Shown here: positions 7,862-15,465 of the stretch, one piece after another | How the letters are laid out: each line of letters starts with the position of its first letter | How positions within the stretch are numbered: position 1 is the first letter of the stretch | Source: an uncultured Clostridia bacterium | Lineage (GTDB): Bacteria; Bacillota; Clostridia; Oscillospirales; Ruminococcaceae | Direction of reading: 5' to 3' | NCBI GenBank assembly: GCA_947584375.1 | Contig: CANPWL010000006.1 | Span: 33,505-97,504, forward strand | DNA: 64,000 nt | Program-made: the position numbers and the translations under genes | The notes under the pieces: model-generated | The model's input: the letters and a program-made list of their open reading frames with translations, nothing else | Told to the model about the DNA's origin: nothing | The model's database searches: none

Positions 7862-10423
7862 ATGAATAAAAAAAAGACCATACATTTTTTGATAATAAGT
7901 CTTATTATTCTTATTATTGTATGTATTGGAGTAATGTCTCTTTTTGCTGCAATTATGAGCAAAAAGAGTGATGATGCAATCAATAAAATCGGTACAATAT
8001 ATATGTCGGGGATGAATGAAAAAATCTCTATGCACTTTGAAACGACAATTGATCTTCGTCTTTCTCAGGTTGAGACAATTATAAAAAACAATCCCCCTGA
8101 GAGTTTTACATCACAAAAAGAAATGCTTAAACAGCTTAAAGAAGCAGGGCAGATGCGTAGTCTTGACTTCCTTGCCCTTTTGAGCAGCGACGGCGAATTT
8201 GAAATGATTTACGGTGAAGATGTTGAAATGTATGATCCGGAACCATTTCTTAAATCACTTAACAACGATGAGAAAAAAGTTGCACTGGCTCAAACTGCAT
8301 CCGGAAAAAACTCAGTTGCAATCGGAGTTTCTGCGATTTACCCTATGTCAAGCGGTAAAAAATGCACCGCATTGGTAGCAGGAAAATCCTCTGATTATTT
8401 CAATAAAATTCTCGGTCTTGATGACTTGAACGACGATGATTCTCTTACATTCTCGGACATTATCGTTAGAAACGGAAGCTATGTTATAAGAAATACAGAA
8501 ACTAATGAACAAAACAATTACTTTGACAGATTAAAAAATGTTATCTCCGAAAATGATAATAAAACTGCAGATCAATATATTAATGAGCTCAAAACCGCAA
8601 TGAATAATAATGAGGATTATTCGACCATTGTCTTTGCTGAAAATGAGCATAGGCACATCTATTGTACCAGTCTGCCGTATTCTGAATGGTATCTGATAAC
8701 AGTTATGCCGTACGGAGTATTAGATAATACTGTCAGTGCGCTTAGCAATCAGAGATTTAATCTGCTGATAATAAGTATAGGAATTATATTAGTAATGCTG
8801 ATAATCATATTTACTATATATTTCAAAATGACTCAGAATCAAATCAATATGCTCAATCAGGCTCGTAAAGACGCAATACACGCAAACAAAGCCAAGAGTG
8901 AGTTTCTGTCTAATATGAGCCATGACATACGAACGCCTATGAATGCTATTGTAGGTATGACCGCAATAGCTGCTTCAAATATAGACAATAAGCAGCATGT
9001 TCAGGATTGTCTGAAGAAAATCAGTTTATCCAGTAAGCATCTTTTAGGACTTATAAACGATGTTCTTGATATGTCCAAAATTGAGAGTGGTAAAATGACC
9101 CTTAATATGGATCAGGTTTCTCTGCGTGAGGTTATGGACAGTATAATAAATATAGTACAACCTCAAATAAAAACTAAACATCAAAAATTTGATGTTTCTT
9201 TGCACAATATTATAACTGAAAATGTCTTTTGTGACAGCGTTCGTTTTAACCAGATCCTTTTGAATTTATTGTCTAATGCTGTTAAGTTTACTCCTGAAGG
9301 CGGAGAGATTTATGTTTCTATGCAGCAAGAGGAATCTCCTGTTGATAACAATCATATTCGCACGCAAATAATCGTTAAAGATAACGGCATAGGCATGACT
9401 GATGAATTTAAGGAAAGAGTATTTGATACCTTTGCGCGTGAAGACAGCAAAAGAGTTAGGAGGACTGAGGGAACCGGTCTCGGAATGGCAATAACCAAGT
9501 ATATTGTTGATGCTATGAACGGAACTATCGATGTACAAAGCGAATTAGGAAAAGGTACTGAATTTAAAGTCACTCTTGATTTTGAAAAAGCATATATCCC
9601 GGAAGAAGATATGATCTTGCCTAACTGGAATATGTTAGTGGTTGATGACGACCAGCAACTTTGCGAAAGTGCAGTGGATTCTCTAAAAACAATCGGAGTA
9701 AATGCCGACTGGACATTAGACGGTGAATCTGCTATTAGTATGGTGAATGAAAGACATATTAAAAATGATGACTATCACGTTATACTTCTTGATTGGAAAC
9801 TTCCCGGAATTGACGGTATTGAAACTGCAAGACAGATACGCAAGAAGTTCAATAACACAGATATTCCTATCATTTTGATTTCAGCATATGACTGGAGCGA
9901 AATTGAAGATGAAGCCCGTGAAGCAGGCATTAACGGTTTTATTTCAAAGCCATTGTTTAAATCTACTCTGTTTTACGGATTAAAGCAATACACAGACGGA
10001 TATGAAGCTGTTCAAGAATTTGAAAATAGTGAAAATACAAAGTCTTTCAATGGAGCAAATGTTTTAATTGCAGAAGATAATGAACTTAACTGGGAAATAG
10101 CTTATGAATTACTTTCACAGCTTGGACTTAATTTGGAAAGAGCAGAAAACGGTCAGATTTGTGTAGAAAAATTCAAGCAATCGCAAGTCGGATATTATGA
10201 CGCAATATTAATGGATATTAGAATGCCTGTGATGACAGGATATGAGGCAACGGCAGAAATACGTTCAATCAAGCGCGATGATTCAGATCTGCCGATCATT
10301 GCTATGACCGCAGACGCTTTCTCTGACGATATTAGGAGATGTATAGAATGCGGTATGAATGCACACATTGCTAAACCAATTGATATAAAAGAAGTTGCAC
10401 GTTTGCTTGAAAAATATATATAA
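7862..10423 (+). CDS. Hybrid sensor histidine kinase with two receiver domains
   Basis: An 853-residue membrane kinase. Residues 10-31 and 299-321 are membrane segments that bracket an extracellular sensor of about 265 residues, probably Cache-like. Residues 340-410 form the dimerisation domain with His354 (SHDIRTPMN). The ATPase domain follows with LLSNAVKFTPEGG near 470, DNGIGM at 507-512 and GTGLGMAI near 538. Two receivers follow: Asp644 (LLDWKLPG) and Asp785 (LMDIRMP). The kinase ends without an HPt domain, supplied by the gene upstream. No DNA-binding protein is encoded nearby, so output is probably through the HD-GYP protein. A strong terminator closes the set. Confidence 0.92.
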   Translation: MNKKKTIHFLIISLIILIIVCIGVMSLFAAIMSKKSDDAINKIGTIYMSGMNEKISMHFETTIDLRLSQVETIIKNNPPESFTSQKEMLKQLKEAGQMRSLDFLALLSSDGEFEMIYGEDVEMYDPEPFLKSLNNDEKKVALAQTASGKNSVAIGVSAIYPMSSGKKCTALVAGKSSDYFNKILGLDDLNDDDSLTFSDIIVRNGSYVIRNTETNEQNNYFDRLKNVISENDNKTADQYINELKTAMNNNEDYSTIVFAENEHRHIYCTSLPYSEWYLITVMPYGVLDNTVSALSNQRFNLLIISIGIILVMLIIIFTIYFKMTQNQINMLNQARKDAIHANKAKSEFLSNMSHDIRTPMNAIVGMTAIAASNIDNKQHVQDCLKKISLSSKHLLGLINDVLDMSKIESGKMTLNMDQVSLREVMDSIINIVQPQIKTKHQKFDVSLHNIITENVFCDSVRFNQILLNLLSNAVKFTPEGGEIYVSMQQEESPVDNNHIRTQIIVKDNGIGMTDEFKERVFDTFAREDSKRVRRTEGTGLGMAITKYIVDAMNGTIDVQSELGKGTEFKVTLDFEKAYIPEEDMILPNWNMLVVDDDQQLCESAVDSLKTIGVNADWTLDGESAISMVNERHIKNDDYHVILLDWKLPGIDGIETARQIRKKFNNTDIPIILISAYDWSEIEDEAREAGINGFISKPLFKSTLFYGLKQYTDGYEAVQEFENSENTKSFNGANVLIAEDNELNWEIAYELLSQLGLNLERAENGQICVEKFKQSQVGYYDAILMDIRMPVMTGYEATAEIRSIKRDDSDLPIIAMTADAFSDDIRRCIECGMNAHIAKPIDIKEVARLLEKYI

Positions 10424-10459
10424 CAAAATAATTATAAATCCTGCAAAACGTATATAATA

Positions 10460-10494
10460 AAGAAGCACTTGATAATTAAGTGCTTCTTTTTTTC
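10460..10494 (+). terminator. Terminator after the hybrid kinase gene
   Basis: A perfect 10-bp stem, AGAAGCACTT (10461-10470) and AAGTGCTTCT (10478-10487), followed by a T run. It may also serve the leftward Mn catalase gene. Confidence 0.9.
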
Positions 10495-10509
10495 ATTCAT
10501 ACTAGATTA

Positions 10510-11178
10510 TTAACTAAATGATGGCGGAGTAACATTTGTATGTGAAAAGCTATTGTTTGACGGTGACGGTTCTGACATACTGAAATACATTTTTGCCGCC
10601 TTAGTCGTTCCAAAATCACGATTTGAACCGGTATCCTGGACCTTATTAAATGCTTCCCTGAACATGGCATTGTGGGCCTCTTCTCTATTAAGCAGAAAAT
10701 CAATAGTTTCTTTGACCTTTTTATCATTAATTTGCCTGTATAAATACTCATATACAACCTTAGCCCTTTGCTCCGATGCTATATTTGAAAGCAAATCAGC
10801 ACACAAATCGCCGGTTACTGAAACATAATCTCCCGTCCATGAATATCCTGACGCATTTATCAAACCGGGATTTAGTCCTAAAAGAACATGGGTTTCAATT
10901 TCACCGTCAGGAACCGAGCTTGCATCCACATCATGACCGTTCAGCAGATTGATTGTCTCTGCTACCATTTCCATATGACCAAGCTCCTCTGCTGCAATAT
11001 CCAGAAACAAGTCCTTTATATCAGGGTCTTTTATTCTGAAGCTTTGTGACATATACTGCATAGCCGCTTTCAGCTCACCGTTTGCACCGCCCAATTGCTC
11101 CTGCATCAATGCCGCATACTGCGGATTAGGCTTTTCAACTTCCACAGGATGAAATAACTGTTTTTCATGCTTAAACAT
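10510..11178 (-). CDS. Manganese catalase family protein
   Basis: A non-haem dimanganese catalase fold (also used by spore coat CotJC proteins) that would remove hydrogen peroxide. The start at 11178 (MFKHEK) has an AGGAAGGTG ribosome site; a longer frame to 11259 is not supported. The ligand helices are visible: GGANGELKAAMQYM, AAEELGHMEMVAE, SEQRAKVVYEYL and NREEAHNAMF supply Glu and His pairs. The length of 222 residues is at the short end and matches CotJC-like forms. The tail is a Ser/Pro/Asn-rich extension. With the SOD at 4.8 kb it forms an oxidative-stress or spore-coat theme. Confidence 0.85.
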   Translation of the reverse strand: MFKHEKQLFHPVEVEKPNPQYAALMQEQLGGANGELKAAMQYMSQSFRIKDPDIKDLFLDIAAEELGHMEMVAETINLLNGHDVDASSVPDGEIETHVLLGLNPGLINASGYSWTGDYVSVTGDLCADLLSNIASEQRAKVVYEYLYRQINDKKVKETIDFLLNREEAHNAMFREAFNKVQDTGSNRDFGTTKAAKMYFSMSEPSPSNNSFSHTNVTPPSFS

Positions 11179-11250
11179 ATAAACACCTTCCTTTTCTAGT
11201 TTACAAATATTGTTCCCTGATTCATCCCAAATATTCAAGGTGTTTTGCAT

Positions 11251-11293
11251 AAAAAACAAAGCTAGGCACCAACCTTTCGGTTGATGCCTAGCT
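11251..11293 (-). terminator. Long hairpin terminator after the surface protein gene
   Basis: Read leftwards, AGCTAGGCA.CAACC pairs with GGTTG.TGCCTAGCT around a short GAAA-type loop (11261-11293), followed by a T-rich run (TTTGTTTTTT). It ends the leftward surface protein transcript just before the Mn catalase gene. Confidence 0.88.
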
Positions 11294-11328
11294 GCTATCT
11301 TATACTATTGTTATAAACCTTGTTATAA

Positions 11329-13722
11329 TTAAACCGGCTTATATCTAGCTTCTATAACAGCGTCCTCATACTGCCATCCGAAACTATAAGTTTGTTTGTC
11401 TGAAATCTTTTGACCAGTACCTTTATTGTACCAACCATCAAATTTATAACCGGACTTTGCAGCAGGAGCAGTCATCTCATGTTTAACTGATGCGTCAATA
11501 ACTGATTTATTTGTCTTTGCTGATCCATTAAATCCATTACATCTGGTAGTATCAGTTTCAAACCATATAAACCATACTACACGAGATCTTAACTCTGTTA
11601 CGCCGTCTTTAAACTTGACAACCGTTCTTCCTTGATCATCTTTTACATATCCATCATAATTCTCTTCTGCCCAAGCGTTAGTCCAGTTAGGTGCATGCCT
11701 GCCGCATTTTGTACAAACAGCTGTTTCATAGTCATTATCACCGGTTTTACTCCAAGTGTGACCTGTACCTGTATAATCTGAATTTTCTACCTGCGTTTTA
11801 TGACAAAGTTCACACTCTTGATACGTTACGCTGCCTAAGCATTCACCCAAATACCTTTTTTCTGTGTCTTTCCACTTATGATTATCTGTCGCTGCAAGCG
11901 TAATAGTTTTAGTTGAACTGCAAAGAGTACATGTTTGAATGCCAATGCCTGTATCCTTACATGTCGGCTGCTTTGTTACTTTAACTTCACCCCAAGTGTG
12001 TCCGCCATAATTGATTCTTGTTATACTTGTTTTTGCATTGCAGCCTTTTCTTGTACAATGTCTGGATTCTTCACCCGGAGTTGTACATGTAGCTTTAACA
12101 TCTACTGTATATTTTGCTTCAAAATTATGACCTAATTTAGATTTATATTCTTTCAATATATCTCCGCATTTAGTACATTTTTTGGTGATTACTCCATTTT
12201 CAGTACAAGTAGCTTCCGTTTGAGACTCAACTACATACTGATGTCCGGTTGCCGGAGACGGAATTACTGTTACATCTATTTTCTCTGTACAGCCGTCATT
12301 CAAGCAATGTTTTGATTTTGTTCCTGCCTTTGTGCAAGTAGCCGCTACATCAACGGTATATTCCGTTGAGAAATTGTGTCCCAAAGGCATATCGGTAAGG
12401 CTGAAAAATACCTGACCGCAAACAGAACAATATGAATATTGCTTACCTCTCTCTGTACAAGTAGCTTTTACAGTTTCGCCTTTTACAAGTATGTGATCAC
12501 TTAAAGAAATTCTTGCTTTCTCTTCATAACCGCATATTGTACATTTACGTGTTTTTTCTCCGTAAGCGTTACACGCAGCTTCTTTAGTTGTTTTCCATTC
12601 ACTAAACGTATGTATTGTATGCTTAGTTGTCTGCGTTGCAGTAACACGTGTTGTTGTAGTTGTTGTCGGCTGAGCTGTTGTAGTTGCTTTAGATGTTGTT
12701 GTCGCCTTAGACGTTGTTGTAGTTGCTTTAGATGTTGTTGTCTTAGACGTTGTTGTAGTTGCTTTAGATGTTGTTGTTGTCTTAGATGTTGTTGTAGTTG
12801 CTTTAGATGTTGTTGTTGCCTTAGACGTTGTTGTGGTTGCTTTAGATGTTGTTGTCTTAGACGTTGTTGTAGTTAACTTTGGTGTTGTAGTAGTTGTAGT
12901 TGTTGTAGTTGTAGTTATCTCAGGTGCTGTTGTTGTGGTTGTAGTAGTTGTAGTTGCCTGAGGTGTTGTCGTAGTCGGATTTGGCGTTGTAGTTGCCTGA
13001 ATTGTTGTTTCAGCCATCTGCGAAGTTGTAGTTGGTGTTGTAGCGTCTAAATCTACAATTGTTGTTGTAGTTGCAGCAGCCTGTGGCTGTTGAACCTTCT
13101 GTAAAGTAGTTTGCCTTGCAACCGTATTGACCTGTAAAGCTTTCAGCGTTGTCGGTGCCATAACAGCAACATTAACAGGTTCTGCTCCCGTTGTCATGAT
13201 CTTAACTGAAGATGTCTGACCTTTATTACTCAACAATTGACTGTAATCTTTGCTTGAACCGATTGGCACTTCAATTACTGCCTTTTTGTTGATGCCTTTC
13301 AGTGCATTTTTACCTACGCTTTCCAACTTCTTTGTGGAAATCGTGATTTTCTTTAGTTTGCTGCAATTTGCAAATGCGTTATTTCCGATAGTTTCAAGTA
13401 CAGTATTGGTTTTAACTGTTTTAAGCTTTTTGTACTTCTTAAAAGCATTCTTTCCGATTCCGGTTACTGTAAAGGTACATCCCTTGCTTTTTATTGTCTT
13501 TGGCACCTTTACGAATTTAATATTCTTTGTCTTAGCGCCTACTAAAGTTGCTGTTCCCTTTTTGCCCTTTACAGAAACGATTTTGTAGCGGTAACTTCCA
13601 CTTACAATTGTTTTTCCTACACTAATTGTTTTAGAGGCTTCTGCCTGCAACGGAACCGCCATAGTACTAATGACTAATGCAAGCACCATTATAATACTTG
13701 TAATTCTTTTTCTTGTTTTCAT
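11329..13722 (-). CDS. Large secreted surface protein: leucine-rich repeats, Thr-rich stalk, Cys-pair repeats
   Basis: A 797-residue exported protein starting at MKTRKR (GAGGGTG ribosome site; an upstream in-frame ATG at 13800 lies inside the terminator hairpin). Order: signal peptide (1-30); BspA-type leucine-rich repeats (about 50-185; GIGKNAFKKYKKLKTV, IGNNAFANCSKLKKI); a Thr/Ser/Lys stalk (about 214-361); at least six Cys-pair modules of form ATC-G-C..CG-H (about 370-680); and a C-terminal InlB B-repeat-like end (YKFDGWYNKG). No sortase motif is seen. The modules suggest adhesion and binding. Expression is governed by a c-di-GMP riboswitch (13811-13890), consistent with a surface adhesin. 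Confidence 0.88.
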   Translation of the reverse strand: MKTRKRITSIIMVLALVISTMAVPLQAEASKTISVGKTIVSGSYRYKIVSVKGKKGTATLVGAKTKNIKFVKVPKTIKSKGCTFTVTGIGKNAFKKYKKLKTVKTNTVLETIGNNAFANCSKLKKITISTKKLESVGKNALKGINKKAVIEVPIGSSKDYSQLLSNKGQTSSVKIMTTGAEPVNVAVMAPTTLKALQVNTVARQTTLQKVQQPQAAATTTTIVDLDATTPTTTSQMAETTIQATTTPNPTTTTPQATTTTTTTTTAPEITTTTTTTTTTTPKLTTTTSKTTTSKATTTTSKATTTSKATTTTSKTTTTSKATTTTSKTTTSKATTTTSKATTTSKATTTAQPTTTTTTRVTATQTTKHTIHTFSEWKTTKEAACNAYGEKTRKCTICGYEEKARISLSDHILVKGETVKATCTERGKQYSYCSVCGQVFFSLTDMPLGHNFSTEYTVDVAATCTKAGTKSKHCLNDGCTEKIDVTVIPSPATGHQYVVESQTEATCTENGVITKKCTKCGDILKEYKSKLGHNFEAKYTVDVKATCTTPGEESRHCTRKGCNAKTSITRINYGGHTWGEVKVTKQPTCKDTGIGIQTCTLCSSTKTITLAATDNHKWKDTEKRYLGECLGSVTYQECELCHKTQVENSDYTGTGHTWSKTGDNDYETAVCTKCGRHAPNWTNAWAEENYDGYVKDDQGRTVVKFKDGVTELRSRVVWFIWFETDTTRCNGFNGSAKTNKSVIDASVKHEMTAPAAKSGYKFDGWYNKGTGQKISDKQTYSFGWQYEDAVIEARYKPV
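12640..13080 (-). repeat. Low-complexity Thr-codon tract (stalk of surface protein)
   Basis: A near-continuous tract of GTTGTTGTA-type trinucleotides on the plus strand, encoding TTTSKATTTTSK-type repeats on the minus strand. Such tracts expand and contract by slippage, so stalk length probably varies between strains. A Cys-rich frame on the opposite strand (12610-12876) is an artefact of this tract. Confidence 0.85.
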
Positions 13723-13765
13723 ATTTCGCACCCTCTTTTCTAAAAAGTTAAAAAGAATATAAAAG

Positions 13766-13802
13766 TAAAAAATTGCCAACTCCATATTGGAAATCGACAA
13801 TG
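13766..13802 (-). terminator. Terminator forming the riboswitch expression platform
   Basis: Read leftwards, ATTGTCGATTTC pairs with GGAGTTGGCAAT (12 bp with G-U pairs) and is followed by six T. It lies between the c-di-GMP aptamer and the surface protein ribosome site, so the switch probably acts on transcription. Which ligand state lets RNA polymerase through cannot be decided by eye. Confidence 0.75.
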
Positions 13803-13810
13803 ATTAAAAT

Positions 13811-13890
13811 ATACACTGCAACTGGCTGCCATTTTAAAGGCCCTTTAGCTTTGCGTCACAATCTTTCAACTGCTTTGCCGATTTGTATCC
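13811..13890 (-). promoter_or_regulatory. Cyclic di-GMP class I riboswitch (GEMM-I)
   Basis: Read leftwards, the RNA carries the class I signature in order: GGCAAA, a hairpin with GAAA tetraloop, GACGCAAAGC, GGGCCU, then the tetraloop receptor arm AUGGCAGCC. Outer bases AUACA and UGUAU close helix P1. This is a near-textbook match to the GEMM-I consensus. It lies just downstream of a perfect promoter and upstream of a terminator and the surface protein gene, so c-di-GMP level should set expression of that protein. Confidence 0.93.
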
Positions 13891-13909
13891 ATATTCTTTT
13901 ATTTACTTC

Positions 13910-13938
13910 ATTATATTCTATTATCGATTGATTGTCAA
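13910..13938 (-). promoter_or_regulatory. Perfect sigma-A promoter for the surface protein gene
   Basis: Read leftwards, TTGACA (13938-13933), a 17-base spacer and TATAAT (13915-13910) match consensus at all 12 positions. Predicted transcription start is near 13903, directly ahead of the riboswitch. The remaining AT-rich stretch to about 14216 shows nothing else I can support. Confidence 0.92.
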
Positions 13939-14216
13939 TACCTTTTAAAAAATTATTTTTTTGTTTTCAATTTATACATATATTAATACTATCTTAATTT
14001 TACCCCAAGTATTTAACTCTTAAAATTATACTACAATTCAATACATAAATCTTATTTAGCTATATTATAATTCATAATACGACTACTGTTCATTTTTTAT
14101 GCTTTTTAATTCTTTTTATCCTCATTAGGAGAATCTCTACTATATTAACCCTATTCCGCTTCTCTGTTATTATTCTTGATTTTCTTTTATGTCTAAATCA
14201 TTATATTATAGTATTC

Positions 14217-14261
14217 AAACAAATACATTTCAATTGTATTCGTTTAAATTCGTTATATAAT
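14217..14261 (+). promoter_or_regulatory. Promoter with dyad operator upstream of XRE gene
   Basis: An 11-bp inverted repeat with one mismatch, AAACAAATACA (14217-14227) and TGTATTCGTTT (14235-14245), covers a candidate -35 (TTGTAT, 14234-14239) set 16 bases before TATAAT (14256-14261). This layout fits autorepression by the XRE protein encoded just downstream. Confidence 0.6.
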
Positions 14262-14293
14262 CTACATAAACATTAATATTTAGGAGGATTTTT

Positions 14294-14500
14294 ATGTATT
14301 TTTATCAAAGAATCAAGGATATAAGAGAAGATAATGATATGACACAACAACAAATTGCTGATATTCTTAACATAACCAGACCTCAGTATAGTCTCTATGA
14401 AACCGGAAAACGTGAAATACCTGTGCATTTACTTAAGAAACTGGCAAAATACTATAAAGTATCAACAGATTATTTAATAGGATTAAAAACACATAAATAA
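14294..14500 (+). CDS. Small XRE-family DNA-binding regulator
   Basis: A 68-residue protein that is a single lambda-repressor-like helix-turn-helix: RIKDIREDNDMTQQQIADIL then ITRPQYSLYETGKREIPVHLL, ending in DYLIGLKTHK. Proteins of this size (SinR/Xre type) act as dimeric repressors. The ribosome site TAGGAGG is 7-8 bases upstream. A dyad over its promoter suggests autoregulation. Whether it also controls the divergent surface protein gene is unknown. Confidence 0.88.
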   Translation: MYFYQRIKDIREDNDMTQQQIADILNITRPQYSLYETGKREIPVHLLKKLAKYYKVSTDYLIGLKTHK

Positions 14501-14524
14501 AAACAACACAAAAAGGCGCAGCAT

Positions 14525-14568
14525 AAAAGCGTTCAGTTCAATAAAAGGACCTGAACGCTTTTGTTTTT
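14525..14568 (+). terminator. Terminator after XRE gene
   Basis: A 12-bp stem, AAAAGCGTTCAG (14525-14536) with CTGAACGCTTTT (14551-14562), followed by GTTTTT. It may also slow transcription from the leftward ung gene. Confidence 0.85.
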
Positions 14569-14639
14569 ATAATATGAACATCCCGCCGTTGCGCAAACTG
14601 TAAAACTTATCAAACATACAAAAGCGCAATGCATACAGG

Positions 14640-15305
14640 TCACAGCTGCCAATTAATAGGCTCTTGACCTGTTGAAATTAAAAATTCATTGACCTTTGAA
14701 AAATGCCTGCATCCGAAAAATCCGTTAAACGCAGAAAGCGGACTCGGGTGTGCGGCTTCAAAAATCTTATGTACAGGATTCGTAATGATTATTTTCTTTG
14801 CTCTGGCATTTCCGCCCCATAGAATAAACGCAATAGGCTTATTTCGCTGATTAAGCTTTCTTACAATCTCGTCGGTAAGGATTTCCCAACCCATACCTTT
14901 ATGGCTGTTTGCCTGCCCCTCGCGAACGGTAAGCACTGTGTTCATAAGCAACACCCCTTGCTTTGCCCAGTTGGTAAGCGTTCCGTTTTTCGGCATAGTA
15001 CAACCTAAATCGGCATTAAGCTCTTTGAAAATATTTTTAAGCGACGGCGGAAAAGGTACTCCCTCCTTGACCGAGAAACAAAGTCCGTGAGCCTGTCCCG
15101 CACCGTGATAAGGATCCTGCCCTAAGATAACAGCTTTAACATCGCTGTATGACGTGTATTTAAGCGCATTGAAAATATCATACATATCAGGATATATTGT
15201 TCGAGTTGCATACTCACGTTTTAAAAACTCCCTGAGCTTCAGATAGTATTCCTTTTTAAATTCGTCCTTGAGAATTTCGTCCCACTCATTTCCTATGTTT
15301 ACCAT
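14640..15305 (-). CDS. ung: Uracil-DNA glycosylase (family 1)
   Basis: Removes uracil from DNA to start base-excision repair. The protein is 221 residues, the normal length. The water-activating motif GQDPYH is at 62-67 with Asp64, and the leucine-loop motif HPSPLS begins at His186. The ribosome site GGAGGG lies 5 bases before the ATG. It is the last gene of a leftward cluster with a 39-residue membrane protein and a coiled-coil membrane protein. This grouping is probably transcriptional rather than functional. Confidence 0.96.
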   Translation of the reverse strand: MVNIGNEWDEILKDEFKKEYYLKLREFLKREYATRTIYPDMYDIFNALKYTSYSDVKAVILGQDPYHGAGQAHGLCFSVKEGVPFPPSLKNIFKELNADLGCTMPKNGTLTNWAKQGVLLMNTVLTVREGQANSHKGMGWEILTDEIVRKLNQRNKPIAFILWGGNARAKKIIITNPVHKIFEAAHPSPLSAFNGFFGCRHFSKVNEFLISTGQEPINWQL

Positions 15306-15317
15306 TATGCCCTCCGT

Positions 15318-15437
15318 CTACATTGTTCCTGCTGCGCCTTCATAGACTGCTGCGGCAACTATCCCAATAACCATTACAGCAACCACTGCCAGCACTATAA
15401 CACGCATTATAAAACTTTTTTTTTCATTATTTTTCAT
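15318..15437 (-). CDS. 39-residue single-pass membrane protein
   Basis: A small open frame with an excellent ribosome site (GGAGG, 8 bases before the ATG). The product is MKNNEKK, a positively charged head, then one long hydrophobic helix (about residues 9-31, rich in Val, Ile and Ala), then a short tail EGAAGTM. It sits 12 bases before ung and 28 bases after the preceding leftward gene, so it is probably cotranscribed. Function is unknown; single-helix proteins of this size often modulate a membrane partner, possibly the neighbour encoded upstream. Confidence 0.7.
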   Translation of the reverse strand: MKNNEKKSFIMRVIVLAVVAVMVIGIVAAAVYEGAAGTM

Positions 15438-15465
15438 AATTTAACCTCCATATTCTGATATTTTA

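Noticed and set aside
12610..12876. Cys-rich open frame on the plus strand
   Set aside because: It is the mirror of the Thr-codon repeat tract of the leftward surface protein, has no ribosome site and only low-complexity CCC/SCF repeats.
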